A DNA stretch of 64,000 nt from DAHVFK01 sp963755395 (GCA_963755395.1 CAVWJJ010000002.1:434001-498000); one strand, 5' to 3'. Counted from the first letter of the stretch, positions 26,763-38,303 are shown. Translations and numbers: made by a program. The notes: generated by a model from the letters alone, not told the origin.

Positions 26763-28099
26763 GGCGCTTCCGGGTGGGGCTCGTCTCCGAGCGCTTCGCG
26801 CGTGCGCGACAGCCGCTCCTCGATCCGCGCGCGATCATGCGCGGAGTCGATGGTGCGATCGGCCAGCTCGGAGATGCGCTGCACTTGTTCGCGCAGCGCC
26901 CGCCGGCGGCGCGGACTGTCCGTCAGACTGGCGATGGCATCGAGAGCGCCGAGCATGCGCGACATGACGGAGACATTGCCTTCGGCGTTTCGGCGAATCT
27001 GATCGAATGCTTCGAGCAGCAGATTTTCGAAAGTTGGGGCCACGGCGATCACGCGCAGTTCGCTTTCCTCGTAGCGCCGCAACGCCGGGAATCTCCGGGA
27101 AGCCAGCCGCGCCAGAATCGCCTTCAGGTAATCCACGCATATCACGGCCGTCGAGGTGTCGTTGACGCCGGGCGAAAGCGCCTTCAATGCCATGTCCACG
27201 ATCTGTCTGACACCGAAGGCGGGGTCCTGGTCCACGGTGCGGTAGCTACTGATGCTGTATGACGCATTGAGGGCGGCGATCGTCTCTTGACCCGGCGGTT
27301 CTTCCAGAGCGAGCCACGCCAACGCGGTATCCTGGACGACGAACTCGCCGATGCCGCACTCCATCCGCACGATGGTCTTCCTGTCCCGCGCCAGCCGCAG
27401 GAGCCCATCGTTATCCACGTTCTGAATGTAACCGTCCATTTTTGCCGGCACGGCGCGCCAGGTCCTCTCTTTCAGAGCCCGGAGCACTTGGTCCTGGTCG
27501 TCATCTTCATCGGGTTCACGTCCCAGCCTTTCCGGAAACAGCCGAGCAACGGTCGCCATGGTCTCCTCGGCGACGGAGGCGATGATGCTGGAGGCCTGGA
27601 TCGACGAGGCGATGTGATGAATAAAGTAAATGAGCACGCCAACACCGCCGAGTGCCATGACAAACGCGAAGAACACCGCCACGCCCGGCACGAACTCCGC
27701 CTCGCCGGCACCGCCGCGAATGGTGCGCAACACGATCAGGCAATAAACGAAGATGCCGGCGAAGATCCCGAGCGTGACCTGCGTGACGCGGCTGCGCATG
27801 AAGTTGCGCAGAATGCGCGAGGTGTATTGGCTCGACGCCAGCGCGAGCGCCACCAGCGTCATGGAGAACGTGATGCCCATCACGGTCATCATCGAACCGG
27901 CGAGCGTGGACAACAACTGCCGCGCGCCTTCCGGCCCGGTTCCGAACAGACGCGGCCAATGGGCCAGCCAGCGGTCGCCCCTGGCGGAGTCTGTTTCGAT
28001 TAAAGCGACCGCCAAGACAATGCTGGCCGCGACCATCAGCGAAGGCACAAACCAGAAGCTCGAGCGCAGGTCGCTCCAGATTTGTTTCAGCTTATGCAT
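26759..28099 (-). CDS. DUF2254 predicted membrane protein
   Basis: 446 residues. Four hydrophobic segments in the first ~175 residues (VPSLMVAASIVLAVALI, MTVMGITFSMTLVALALAS, VTQVTLGIFAGIFVYCLIVL, FFAFVMALGGVGVLIYFI) and a soluble C-terminal part with DPAFGVRQIVDMALKALSPGVND, the DUF2254 hallmark. Function unknown; perhaps an ion channel or sensor. It forms a coupled pair with the Na+/H+ antiporter downstream, which suggests a role in ion balance. Confidence 0.85.
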   Translation of the reverse strand: MHKLKQIWSDLRSSFWFVPSLMVAASIVLAVALIETDSARGDRWLAHWPRLFGTGPEGARQLLSTLAGSMMTVMGITFSMTLVALALASSQYTSRILRNFMRSRVTQVTLGIFAGIFVYCLIVLRTIRGGAGEAEFVPGVAVFFAFVMALGGVGVLIYFIHHIASSIQASSIIASVAEETMATVARLFPERLGREPDEDDDQDQVLRALKERTWRAVPAKMDGYIQNVDNDGLLRLARDRKTIVRMECGIGEFVVQDTALAWLALEEPPGQETIAALNASYSISSYRTVDQDPAFGVRQIVDMALKALSPGVNDTSTAVICVDYLKAILARLASRRFPALRRYEESELRVIAVAPTFENLLLEAFDQIRRNAEGNVSVMSRMLGALDAIASLTDSPRRRRALREQVQRISELADRTIDSAHDRARIEERLSRTREALGDEPHPEAP

Positions 28100-28102
28100 G
28101 GT

Positions 28103-28661
28103 TCATCCCCACTTCCAGTTCCGAATCTCCGGCAGGTCTTGGCTGTTTCCTGCGATGTACTGCTTGTGCTCGATCAGCTTGTCCTTGAGCTGCTGCTTCA
28201 GGTAGATGCCCTGGTCGTCGGTCTGCGCCTCACCGTCGCCGAGCACACAGGCTACGCTCAAGTCCGGATTATCGAACGCCGCGCCGAACGAACGGCTGAG
28301 CGAATAGCCCAGCTCGCCGCCCTTCCTCGTCCTGGCCGACGTTGGGGTAGATCTCGCTGTAGGTCCCCTCGAGATAGGTGTTGCCCACCACCGCCGGCCC
28401 GCCATGCCCGGGGCCGGAGACGTAGATCATGTCGAGGTCGTATTTCTTGATCACCCGGTTCAGGTGCACGTAGATGAAATTCTGCCCGGGGGTCGTGCCC
28501 CAGTGGCCGAGCAGCATGTGCTTCACGTCTTCGAGCTTCAACGGCCGCTTCAGCAGCGGATTGTCGTACAGGTAGATCTGGCCGACCGACAGGTAGTTCG
28601 CGGCGCGCCAGTACGCGTTCATCTTGCGCAGCAGTTCAGGCGAAAGGGCTTTTGTCTTCAT
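28103..28661 (-). pseudogene. xfp: Phosphoketolase remnant with two internal deletions
   Basis: Intact phosphoketolases have about 790 residues; here about 185 remain. The N-terminal ~115 residues are excellent (LRKMNAYWRAANYLSVGQIY, MLLGHWGTTPGQNFIY, DMIYVSGPGHGGPAVV, GTYSEIYPNVGQDEEG). Then about 27 residues are missing and the frame changes before GELGYSLSRSFGAAFDNPDL and LGDGEAQT. From there it jumps to the extreme C-terminus (GIYLKQQLKDKLIEHKQYI, QDLPEIRNWKWG, stop), dropping roughly 600 residues including most of the thiamine-diphosphate domains. Both junctions fall at short similar words (EG/EGG; E-T/Q-T). Start at the ATG after AAGGGGACG. Confidence 0.85.
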
Positions 28662-28707
28662 GATTGACGTCCCCTTCGATGCACTCCCGAGCACGTAGGT
28701 CGGCCGG

Positions 28708-30007
28708 CTATTCATGCAATCGGAGCTCCCGTTTCGCCAGCCGGTAGCCGCCCTCGATCAGCAGCGCCGAGGCGACCATCGCCGCCAGTACCCACAACTT
28801 TGCGGGCGCCGGTCATGGCCGTCTGCCAGACCAGCGCGCCCAACGCAGCCAGGCACGCGACGGCCCCGGCGACCGAAATCCAGCGCGCGGCTGTCGGTAT
28901 GAGGCGCGTGCCGCGCGTTGGCGGCGTTCACGGCGGCGAAGATCAGCAGGAACCCGGCGCTGCCCAGCGTCGAGATGCTGGTCAGGTCGAACGCGTTGGC
29001 CACGAGCAGCGTCAGCCCGGCGGTGATCAACAGTCCTTCCACCGGCTCACCCCACACTTTCCGCTCCAGCATCGCCGGCAATTCGCCGTCGCGCGCGATG
29101 CAGTAACTCAACCGCGCCGCGCCGTAGAGCGTGGCGTTGATCGCGGAAGCGGTGGATAACATCGCCGCGACCGCGATCAGCGTGAAGCCGGCCTGCCCGA
29201 GAAACGGCCGCGCCGCTTCCGCCAACGCGTAATCCCTGGCCGCCACGATCTTGTCCACCGGGAGATTGCCCACCGTGACGAGCGCGACCAGCACGTACAA
29301 GCCCGATCACGAACCCGACCGCCGTGTAGTACGCGCGCGGCAGCGTCCGCGCCACGTCCCGCACGTCGTGCGCGGTGTTGGCGATCAGCTCAAACCCTTC
29401 GTAGGCCAGGAAGATGATCATCCCGCCCGCCGCCAACTGCAGCGGCGGCGACCACGAGCCTGGCGCGATCCGGGCAGGCGTGAATGCCGGCGAGGCCGGC
29501 GCCGACGAAGAACAGCAGGATCGCCACTTTCAATCCCACGATCCAGGTCTCCGCCTTGCCGATCCACTCGGCGCTGAGCAGGTTCAGCCCGGCAATCGTG
29601 ATCACGCTGAGACTGATCAGCGCGTGTTTGCCGATCGCCTGCCATGCCTGCGGCAGAAACGTCGCGCCGTAACTGCCGAACGCGAACGCATACAGCGACA
29701 GCATCACCACGTAACTCAGCCACAACAGCACGTTCAGGCTGCCGGTGAACATGCCGGCGCCGAACACGCGATCGAGGAACGTGACCGTCCCGCCGCGACT
29801 GGGATAAGCGACGGAAAGCTTCGCGTACGAATACGTCGTCAGCAGCGCCACCACGCCCGCCAGCGCAAAGGCCACCGGCGTGCCGCCGTGCGCCAGTTGC
29901 ACCGCCAGGCCCAGCACCGCAAAAATCCCGCCCCCGACCATCCCGCCGACGCCGATGGCGACCACCGCCCACAACCCGATCTTGCCTTCTCCCGCTCGGG
30001 AAGCCAC
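28708..30007 (-). CDS. Amino acid permease of the APC superfamily, with several frameshifts
   Basis: About 430 residues when the frames are joined, some 12 hydrophobic helices. N-terminus GLWAVVAIGVGGMVGGGIFA is the APC signature loop; LAYEGFELIANTAHDV and AMLSTASAINATLYGAAR follow. The corrected C-terminus is LIEGGYRLAKRELRLHE with the stop at 28708. Frame changes lie near 29465, 29305, 28880 and 28805, each a single extra base between codons. Start is a GTG at 30007. Substrate not predictable. It lies between the phosphoketolase remnant and the PPK2 gene. Confidence 0.82.
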
Positions 30008-30017
30008 GATGAGAGCG

Positions 30018-30889
30018 CTATTTCGCCAGCAGCCTGCGGATGGACCTTAATTCCCGCCGGCGCTTCGCTGTGCTCTTGGGATAGGCCATCTTGAGCTCAT
30101 TGAACGCATCAAGGATGATCTGGGAAACGATCAGCCGGGCGTTTTCCTTGTCGTCGGCGGGAACGACGTACCAGGGCGCGTGATCGGTGCTGGTCGCGCC
30201 CAGGCAGTCCTCATACGCCTTCATGTATTGCTCCCAGTATTTCCGCTCGTGAATGTCGGCCAGGCTGAATTTCCAGTTCTTGTCCGGTTCATCGATGCGC
30301 TCGAGGAAGCGCTTTCGCTGCTCTTCCTTCGACAGGTGGAGGAAGAACTTGATGATCCGCGTGCCGTTGCGGTGGAGATGGTCTTCCAAGTCCACGATGG
30401 AGCGATAGCGCTCCTTCCAGATTGTCGCTCTCGTCGAGCAGCGCGTCCGGCAGCCCCTGCGTGCGCAGGATCTCCGGATGCACGCGGACGATCAGCACTT
30501 CCTCGTAATAGGAGCGGTTGAAGATGCCGATCCGGCCGCGTTCCGGCAGACGGCGAGTGGTTCGCCACAGAAAGTCGTGCTCCAGCTCGGTCGCGCTCGG
30601 GTGCTTGAAGCTGAACACCTCGCAGCCTTGCGGATTGACGCCGGACATGACGTGCCGGATGGCGCCGTCCTTGCCGGCAGCGTCCATCGCCTGGAAGATC
30701 AGCAGCAACGCATAGCGGTTGGACGCGTAGTGAAGGCGCTGCAGCGCGCTCAACTCCTCGACGTGTTCTTGCAGGAGCTTCTTGTACTGCTTCTTCGATT
30801 TGCAGAAGGGCTTCACCATGCGTCGGCCACTTTTTGAGGTTGACCTTTTCTCCTGGCAGCACACGGAAATCCTTTGAATTGATCTTCAT
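30018..30889 (-). CDS. ppk2: Polyphosphate kinase 2 (PPK2), two frameshifts
   Basis: About 290 residues after joining frames. The P-loop-type fold shows FQAMDAAGKDGAIRHVMSGV (Walker A region), FDR-like GIFNRSYYEEVLIVRVHPE, KERYRSIVDLEDHLHRNG and LERIDEPDKNWKFSLADIHER. PPK2 makes or uses polyphosphate to phosphorylate nucleoside di- or monophosphates. Frame changes near 30820 (after NLKKWPT) and 30417 (after LLDESDNL; a Trp codon appears lost). Two ATGs lie at 30895 and 30889; the second has the better spacing from AAGGA. Confidence 0.88.
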
Positions 30890-30930
30890 CTTCATTCCTT
30901 GGGCCACGTCCGGCCGTTGTTCGCGTCGGT

Positions 30931-31318
30931 CTATTTGCTCGGTTCGTCCTTCCGACTCTCCCGCTCCGCCTTCTCCAATGTCTTCAACTGCTCGCACGTC
31001 CTCGCGCCCCAGGTCCTCGTAGAGTTGATGGACTCGCTTGACGAGTTGCGGCGTCAAATCCGACGGGGTCTTGGCTTTGGCTTCGGGCTTGGGCTGGGCT
31101 TTGGCGTTCGGGCTTGGGTTCGGCTTTGCCCTCGGGTTTAGCCGCTGCCTTGGCTTCAGGCTCGGCCTTGACATCTGCTTTCTGAATTTCCCGCTCCGCC
31201 TTCTCCCAATCCTGAACAGATTGACCGTCCCGTCGGCCCTGCTCTTCGTACAGTTCATACGCCCGTGCTGGCGATCTGCGGTGCTCAGATCGGGAAGTCG
31301 CTTTGGCCTTTGGCTGTC
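30931..31318 (-). CDS. Protein with two DUF2934 motifs joined by a Lys/Pro/Ala/Glu linker, frameshifted
   Basis: Joining frames gives RAYELYEEQGRRDGQSVQDW with AEREI, then about 40 residues of KAEPKPEAKAK-like linker, then VHQLYEDLGREDVRAVEDLE with AERESRKDEPSK and the stop at 30931. Both ends match the DUF2934 pattern (A-Y-x-L-Y/W-E-x-x-G ... A-E-x-E). Function unknown. At least three single-base frame changes are needed, and I could not find a convincing start codon; AGGAGG near 31310 marks the likely region. Confidence 0.55.
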
Positions 31319-31336
31319 AGGCTTACCTCCTGTCTT

Positions 31337-33843
31337 TCAGCTTCGGGCTTGTTCCTCGACTTTGGAACCATACTTGGTTCCAGCTTTGACTGGATCAAAA
31401 ATCCGATACGCGAGCAGTTTCACGCGGTCATTCACGAGGAACCACAGCAGCGCATAGCCCCACACGAACCCGGCCCAGCCCCAGCCCAGGGGCGTCATGA
31501 ACAACCCATAGACCGCGATCAACGTCGCCACGATCTGCGTGCCGAGCACGGCCCCCCACAGGATCCGCGCGGGGCGGATGGACCAGAACGGGCCGCGCGT
31601 GCGCGTGAGGAAGATCGTCAGATGTCCCGCCACGGACAGCTTCAGGTACATCAGCGTCTGGATGTGCGGCGCGGTCGAGGTGAAAGACGCGCTCGCCGAG
31701 ATAGAACAGGCCGAAGGCGGCGACGACCCCGATGACGCCCAGCACCGTGGAAATCCCCAGCACCATGCGCATGTTCCAGGCCTCGGGCTGGTCCTTGTAA
31801 TGAACGTTGTCATAGGCGATGGACAGGATGGCGCCGTCGTTGAGCAGCGCCAGCATCACGATCATCACCGCCGTCACCGGATAGAAGTTGAAGATCAGGA
31901 TCGCCAGCGTCATGAAGAACAGCACGCGCAGCGTCTCGGCGATGCGGTAGATCGCGTAGCTGTTCATGCGCTGGAAGATCTTCCGGCTCTCCTTGATCGC
32001 GTCGATGATCACCGACAGGCCGGGCGTCATCAGCACGATGGCCGCCGCCGCGCGCGCCGCGTCGGTCGCGCCGGAAACGGCGATGCCGCAGTCGGCCTTC
32101 TTCAGCGCGGGGGCGTCGTTCACCCCGTCGCCGGTCATGCCGACGATGTGGCCGCGCTTTTGCAGGACATCCACGATGTGGAACTTGTGTTCGGGAAACA
32201 CCTGGGCGAAGCCGTCGGCCTTCTCGATGGACTCGGCCACCTGCGCGGTCTCCTGCTTCTTCGAGTCGCCCAGGCTGGAGGCATCGAGGATATTCGCGCC
32301 CATGTCCAGCTTCTTGGCGGTTTCCTTGGCGATGGCCAGTGCGTCGCCCGTCACCATCTTGACCTTCACGCCCATCGCCAGCGCGGTCGCGATGGTTGCC
32401 TTGGCGTCTTCCCGCGGCGGATCGAACAAGGGCAGCACGCCGACAAACATCCACTTGCCTTCCTCATCGGCCCGGGCCACGCCCAGCGAACGAAAGCCGC
32501 GCGCCGCAAATTCGTTGACCGCCTTGTCGACGGCGGACTTGACCTCGCCGGCATTGGCCGCCAGCGCCAGGATCACCTGCGGCGCGCCCTTGGTCACCTT
32601 GAACTGTTTTCCGTCCGCGCCCTTGACGGTCGCTTCGGTGCGCTTGTGCACCGGGTCGAACGGCTGGAAATGCACCACCTGGTAGCCCTTCAGGGCCTTG
32701 TCATCTTTCAGGCCGCCCAGCACCGCCAGGTCGATGGTGTCCTTGTCGTCCGCGCGCGACGCCAGCGCGGCGTCGAGGATGACCTGCTCGGCAGGGATAC
32801 CGTTCACGCTGAACGGATCGCCCAGCGTCAGCTTGTTCTGGGTCAGGGTGCCGGTCTTGTCCGCGCACAGCACGTCCACGCCGGCCAGTTCCTCGATGGC
32901 CACCAGGCGGCTGACGATCGCCTCCTTCTTCGCGAGCAGGCGCGCGCCGACCGCCATCGTGACCGACAACACCGTGGGCATCGCCACGGGAATCGCGGCC
33001 ACGGTCAGCACCAGGGCGAACTGCAAGGTGGTGAGGATCGGGTCGCCGCGGAAAATCGCGACGGCAATGATCGCCGCCACCAGCACCACCGCGAGAATGA
33101 TCAGGTAGTTGCCGATCTTCAGCACCGCCTTTTGAAAATGGCTGACGGTGTGCGCGTCCTGCACCAGTTCCGCGGTCTTGCCGAAATAGGTGTTCGCGCC
33201 CGTGGCATAGACCAGCGCGCCGATCTCACCTCGGCGGATGATCGAACCGGAAAACACCGCGTCGCCCGGTTTGCGCGTGGCGGGCAAGGACTCTCCGGTC
33301 AGCGCGGACTGATCCACTCGACATGGGATCGCCGTCCAGCAGGCGCGCATCCGCCGGCACGATGTCGCCCAGGCGCATGCGGATGACATCGCCCGGCACC
33401 AGCTCGCGCGCCGCCGGGTTGACCCACTTCCCGTCACGTTTCACCCGGGCCTTGATCGCCAGCTTGGCCTTGAGGGCCTCGATGGCGTTGCCCGCCTCGC
33501 GTTCCTCCCAGAATCCGACCACGGCGTTGGCCAGGAGCAGAACCAGGATGATGCCGAAGTCCGGCCAATGCCGGGCGACCGCCGAAAGGATCACGGCCGC
33601 TTCGATCATCCACGGGATCGGACCCCAGAAATAGCTGAGGAACTTCAGGAGCGGATTGGTCTTCTTCTCCTCGATCTCGTTCGGCCCATATTGGGTCAGC
33701 CGCTTTGCCGCCTCGGCCTGGGTGAGGCCGTCCGGCGACGAGCCGAGTTTCTTCTCCACCTCCGCCAGGGGCAGGGATTTCAGATCGTCCTTCGCATCGG
33801 GCTTCGATTCGGGAGTCTTGGCTTGGTCGGCTTTGGCATTCAT
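31337..33843 (-). CDS. Plasma-membrane-type proton-efflux P-type ATPase (P3A), two frameshifts
   Basis: About 835 residues. N-terminal cation-ATPase domain (LTQAEAAKRLTQYGPNEIEE), actuator motif DQSALTGESLP, phosphorylation site CADKTGTLTQNKL, hinge GMTGDGVNDAPALKKAD, and a P3A-style membrane region of about ten helices. This family expels protons at the cost of ATP and resembles yeast Pma1. Frame changes near 33320 (after GDPMS) and 31676 (after RVFHL), each one extra base. Start at the ATG of MNAKADQ, with GGAG nine bases upstream. Together with the antiporter and DUF2254 it points to pH and ion homeostasis. Confidence 0.92.
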
Positions 33844-34001
33844 TTGAGCTTGCTCCACTTCCGGATTGCGGCGAAATCAACGCTTGAGTTTTGGCATTGG
33901 ACTTGTAGTTCGGTTCTATGCCGGGAATGCCGCGTCCGTCGCAAATGCACCCGCGCACCGGAGAACTCAGTTCAAGCGATATTGTTTCGAAGCCGGAACA
34001 G

Positions 34002-34187
34002 TCAAGTGCGCGCTTCGCGCCAGAGCGCGAATGCGAGCGCAGCCGCAAGCAGGCAGGCGATGACACTGGCCCAGAGCGGAATGAACCAGCCGTCAATCGT
34101 GACTTGCCACCCGAAAAAGACGCGCAGCAATTGCAGCAACGCGACGAGCGAGAAGACGAGAACTGCCAGTGCGGCGAATGGTTTCAT
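34002..34187 (-). CDS. Small two-helix membrane protein
   Basis: 61 residues: MKPFAALAVLVFSLVALLQL, a short polar turn (GWQVTIDG), then WFIPLWASVIACLLAAALAF and a basic end (LWREART). Conserved-looking but not a family I can name. An AGGTG stands nine bases before the ATG. The first gene downstream on this strand is the P-type ATPase. Confidence 0.65.
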   Translation of the reverse strand: MKPFAALAVLVFSLVALLQLLRVFFGWQVTIDGWFIPLWASVIACLLAAALAFALWREART

Positions 34188-34199
34188 TCCGACGTGCAC

Positions 34200-35034
34200 C
34201 TAGTGGTGTGATATCTCGGCTGTGCGTTTCACCTCGTCTGCCCAATAGCCGGGACGGCCGTAGTGTTGGTAGATGCCTGTTTCCTGCTTTCGATCCAGCT
34301 GCATCACCGGGTCGTATGGCGGCGCATCTTTAACCGCCTGCCGGCTCAGATCGACCGAGACCGTGGCGTCGGGCCAGCTCACGGTCCTTGATCCATTGCG
34401 GTGCGATGAGCACTTTGTGGCCGAGCCACCAGTTGCTCGTGTCCACCACCATGTAGCGAATGGCCCAGGTCTGCTCATCGACCAGCAGCCCCTGGACGTG
34501 GCCGATGTCGCCATCGGTCGCTTCGATGTGATAGTCCATCACCGCCTTGCAACTGCGCAGGTGCAAGTCGTCGTCCCTGTGCCGCGCCTCTTCGGCGCGC
34601 GCGTAAGCTTTCTGCGCTTCCGGGCGCACGGCGTACGGCGTCGATGAGAAGCCGCCGAAGCCCGTCATCATCATGCCCGGGTAGGCTCCGCCGCCCCAGA
34701 GCCCGGCGCCGCCCCAATAGAACGGGTAGCCGTAATACCCGAGGTAGCGCACTTCGTGCTGGCGTGAGACCGGCTTATCGGTGTCTATGTGGGGGCTGTT
34801 CTTCACCTGCTCTTTCGTGATCGCAACGGGCAGCACCTTCTTCGCCCAGTCCGGCTGGCCGAGCGCGATCGGCGAGATCAGCACCATTCGACTCGATAGC
34901 CAGCTGCCGGTGTCGACGACAAGATAGCGGATGACCCACGCTTCGTCGTCGAAATAGAAGTCCCTCACGTGGCCGACGATGCCGTCGCTCGCGCGGATGG
35001 CGTAGTCCTCCAGATCCTTCATGCTGCGCAACAT
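34200..35034 (-). CDS. Protein with two PRC-barrel domains, one frameshift
   Basis: About 277 residues. Two similar halves: SMKDLEDYAIRASDGIVGHV with IRYLVVDTGSWLSSRMVLIS, and CKAVMDYHIEATDGDIGHVQ with IRYMVVDTSNWWLGHKVLIA. Each is a PRC-barrel; between them lies a Gly/Tyr/Trp-rich link (YYGYPFYWGGAGLWGGGAY). The family is linked to stress and RNA or membrane-associated functions without a firm role. One extra base near 34378 shifts the frame; the corrected end reads HYGRPGYWADEVKRTAEISH. A palindrome lies 84 bases upstream. Confidence 0.82.
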
Positions 35035-35117
35035 TTGACCCTCTCCTTCGATTCGGAGATTTCAAAACAATTGCTTCATTACAAGCCCAATTGATACGCC
35101 GAATGGGGGGACTGCTC

Positions 35118-35133
35118 GGTGCGATGGCGTACA
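35118..35133. promoter_or_regulatory. 16-bp palindrome upstream of the PRC-barrel gene
   Basis: GGTGCG-ATGG-CGTACA, two mismatches to the TGTGCG-N4-CGCACA arms, 84 bases before the start at 35034. Confidence 0.5.
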
Positions 35134-35171
35134 TAGGGGTGGCCTTTAGACTGACGACCAACTGGAACGGA

Positions 35172-35729
35172 CTATCTCTGACCGGCCTGGTCCACCGACT
35201 TCAGCGGCCAGTTCCGCACTTGCTGCCAGGTCTGTTGCACCACGGGCGGCAGCTTGTCCATGTGCTTCAGGAAAAGCGCGAGCGTCCAGATCTGCCGATC
35301 GCTTAGGGAGTGCCCGAACGAAGGCATGCCCGTCAGGCGAATGCCGTGCTTGATCTTCCAGAACGAATCGCCTTCCGGGTCGTCCTCGACCCCATCGGTC
35401 GCAAGTTGCGGCGGTTTCTGATAAAGGCCTTGCGCGATCGGCGATGGGGACGCGGCGCCCTTCGCGGAACCATGGCAAACCGCGCAGTTCTGCGCAAAAA
35501 GCTGCACTCCCTCGAGCAGATTCTGCTCGGTCGGCGGTACCGGATTGCTGCCCTTCGGCGCTTCGCGAGCCAAAGTCGCGTCGAGCGACGTACCGGCCGC
35601 CCAGGTTTCCAGCCAACCGGGCTTTGCGTCGGCATTGGCCGGAATGAGTCCGCTTCGCACCAGAGCGTAAGCGCCGGTCAGAGCAACGGCGAGCGTCAAT
35701 GCGATTCCCAGAATAATCCCTTTCAACAT
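35172..35729 (-). CDS. Mono-haem cytochrome c, membrane-anchored
   Basis: 185 residues. An uncleaved-looking N-terminal hydrophobic segment (IILGIALTLAVALTGAYAL) is followed by a periplasmic class I cytochrome c domain with the haem site CAVCH near residue 86 and a likely axial Met in GMPSFGHSL. It probably carries electrons in the periplasm. Reading frame intact, unlike its neighbours on both sides. Confidence 0.88.
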   Translation of the reverse strand: MLKGIILGIALTLAVALTGAYALVRSGLIPANADAKPGWLETWAAGTSLDATLAREAPKGSNPVPPTEQNLLEGVQLFAQNCAVCHGSAKGAASPSPIAQGLYQKPPQLATDGVEDDPEGDSFWKIKHGIRLTGMPSFGHSLSDRQIWTLALFLKHMDKLPPVVQQTWQQVRNWPLKSVDQAGQR

Positions 35730-35751
35730 CTCGCCTCCTTCATTGAGCGGA

Positions 35752-38303
35752 TCACCGTTGCCACAGGATTCGCGCGTCCTCCAGCGGGACCTCCACGCCG
35801 TCGCGCTGCGGTATAGCTCGTGCCGTGTAGTCCGCCGCCGGGCGGGCTGCGGACACCCCTGCGCGATAGGCGTAGCCGTTCAGTGCGCCCACCAGTTGCC
35901 GCACGCGTTTCATCTCCACGCGCTCCGGCGCGCCACCGTCAACGCCATCGGCATACAGCTCGACCCGCACGGCCTCGGGGTCCAGATCATCGAGATAGGC
36001 CTGAACCTCGAATACGTGCTGCTCGCCATCGGTCTCGAGCTTCACATCGCCGAAGCGCAGCGCAGTCCATTTTTCATTCAGCGCGTGCCGCCAAGCAACC
36101 AGCCGCACTCCGCTTGCGCCCTTATCGACGGCCCGCGCAAGGTAGGCCGCCGCCGCCGGGAGGTAGTGTTGCTCGGTGTATTCTCGCACCGCGCGGTTGG
36201 TGGAAAAGCGCGGCGTCAGGCGTGCCATGCTTTCGCGCATCCGCGCCACCCAGGCGCCGGGGATGCCCTGATCGTCGCGGGTATAGAACTCGGGGATCAC
36301 CTCGCGCTCGAGCAGGTCGTACAGCGCCTCGGCCTCGACCGCGTCCCAGGCCGGATCATCGCCGTGTTCGCGGCCGTCCCCCAATGCCCAGCCGACCTCC
36401 GGCGTGTAGGCTTCCGCCCACCAGCCGTCCAGTTCGGACAGGTTGATGCCGCCATTGACGAGCACCTTCATGCCGCTGGTTCCGCAGGCTTCCCAGGGGC
36501 GGCGCGGCGTGTTGAGCCAGACATCCACGCCCTGCACCAGATGCTCGGTCAGGAGCATGTCGTAGTCGCCGAGGAAGATCGCATGCGGGCGCACCTCGGG
36601 CCGGCGGATGAACTGCGTCCATTCCCGGATCAGGGCCTGGCCCGCCTGGTCCGCCGGGTGGGCCTTGCCGGCGATGATGAGCTGCACCGGACGCTGCGGA
36701 TCGCTCAACAGGCGCAGCAGCCGATCCGGGTCGTGCAGCAGCAGATTCGGTCTCTTGTAGGTCGCGAAGCGGCGCGCGAAGCCCAGGGTCAATCGTATTG
36801 GGATCGAACAGGTGCTTCGCCGCTTCGACCTCCTCGGGCGCGGCGCCCGAAGCGGCCAGTTGGCGCGCCAATCGCTGGCGAGCGTATTCGACCAGGGACT
36901 TGCTGGCGGCGGTGCGGAATTGCCAGAGACCGGCGTCGGAGACGCGGCGTATGTCCTGCGCCAGGGTATCCGTCGTTCCCGAGCCAGCGGTCTTTGCCGC
37001 AAGCTTGCGTCCATAGAGCGTCGGCAGCGGCCGAGTCCCAGGTCGGCACGTGGACGCCATTGGTCACGTGTCCGACCGGCACTTCGTGCTCCGGCCAGCG
37101 CGGGAACAGAGGCACGAAAGATGTGCCGGCTCACCTGCCCGTGCAGGCGGCTTACGCCATTCACCGCTCCGCTGCCGCGCATCGCCAGATAGGCCATGTT
37201 GAAGAGTTCCGAAGAATCGCTCGGGTTGCTGCGGCCGAGGGCCAGCAAATCGCGCAGGCTAAGGTCGAGCTTCTGCTCGGCATAGCCGCCGAGGTACTGC
37301 TCGATGAGGGCCGGCGCGAAACGATCGAAGCCGGCAGCTACTGCCGTATGCGTCGTAAAGAGATTGCCCGCCCGGGTGACGGCCAGCGCGACCTCGAACG
37401 GCTGCGCGTTCTCCTGCATGAAATCGCGCGCGCGCTCCAGCACCGCGAAGGCCGCATGCCCCTCATTCAAGTGGCAGACTTCGCGGCCGGATGCCGAGCG
37501 CGGCGAGCAGTCGCCAGCCGCCGATCCCGAGCAGCAGCTCCTGCTTGAGACGCAGCTCCGGCCCGCCGCCGTACAGCTCGCTGGTGATCCCGCGATGAGC
37601 GGGGATGTTCGCCGCGATCGTTGCTGTCCAGCAGATACAGCTTTACGCGACCGACCTGGACCTGCCAGGCGCGCAGCCAGACCGAGTAGCCGGGCAGGGC
37701 GATCTCCAGCCGCAGCCACTCGCCGTTTGCCTGGCGCAAAGGCGTGATCGGCAACTGTCCGGGGTCGTTGTACGGAAACAGCGCCTGTTGCGCTCCGTCC
37801 TTGTCGATCACCTGGCGAAAATAGCCTTGCTGGTACAGCAGTCCCACGCCGACCACCGGCACACCCAGATCGCTGGCGCCTTTGAGCTGATCGCCGGCCA
37901 CGTTGCCGAGCCCGCCCGAGTAGATGGGCAGGGCCTCGCTCAACATGAATTCCATGCTGAAATAGGCGACGCAGCGCAGCTGCGATTGTGGGTGGGTCCG
38001 CTGAAACCACGCGGGCGCCTCCGCTGCCTGGCGCCTGGCGCGCACCAGGTCATCGACGTTCTTGCGAAAGGCGGGATCGGCCGACAGGTGCTCGATTCGA
38101 TCGCGCGAGACCGTCTGCAGCAGGCCCCAAGGATTGTGCGTGAGCTCCCACAACACGGGATCCAGCTGCCGCCATACCTGGTCGGTAGCGTGATTCCACG
38201 ACGAGCGCATATCCAGCGCGAGCTCTGCGAGGGGCTCGAATCCCGCCACGTCGGCGGGCAAAAGACCGAACAGGGGGTGGCTGGTCCGTGCGGCTTCGCT
38301 CAT
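35752..38303 (-). CDS. glgP: Alpha-glucan phosphorylase, about six frameshifts
   Basis: About 850 residues when frames are joined. N-terminal DUF3417-like start (FEPLAELALDMRSSWNHATD), then AYFSMEFMLSEALPIYSGGLG, CHLNEGHAAFAVLERAR, LTLGFARRFATYKRPNLLL and the pyridoxal-phosphate/phosphate region RPWEACGTSGMKVLVNGG with NLSELDGWW. It releases glucose-1-phosphate from glycogen or maltodextrin. Frame changes near 37612, 37490, 37117, 36985 and 36797, mostly one extra base between codons. Its ATG overlaps the stop of the phosphoglucomutase gene, which uses its product. Confidence 0.92.
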
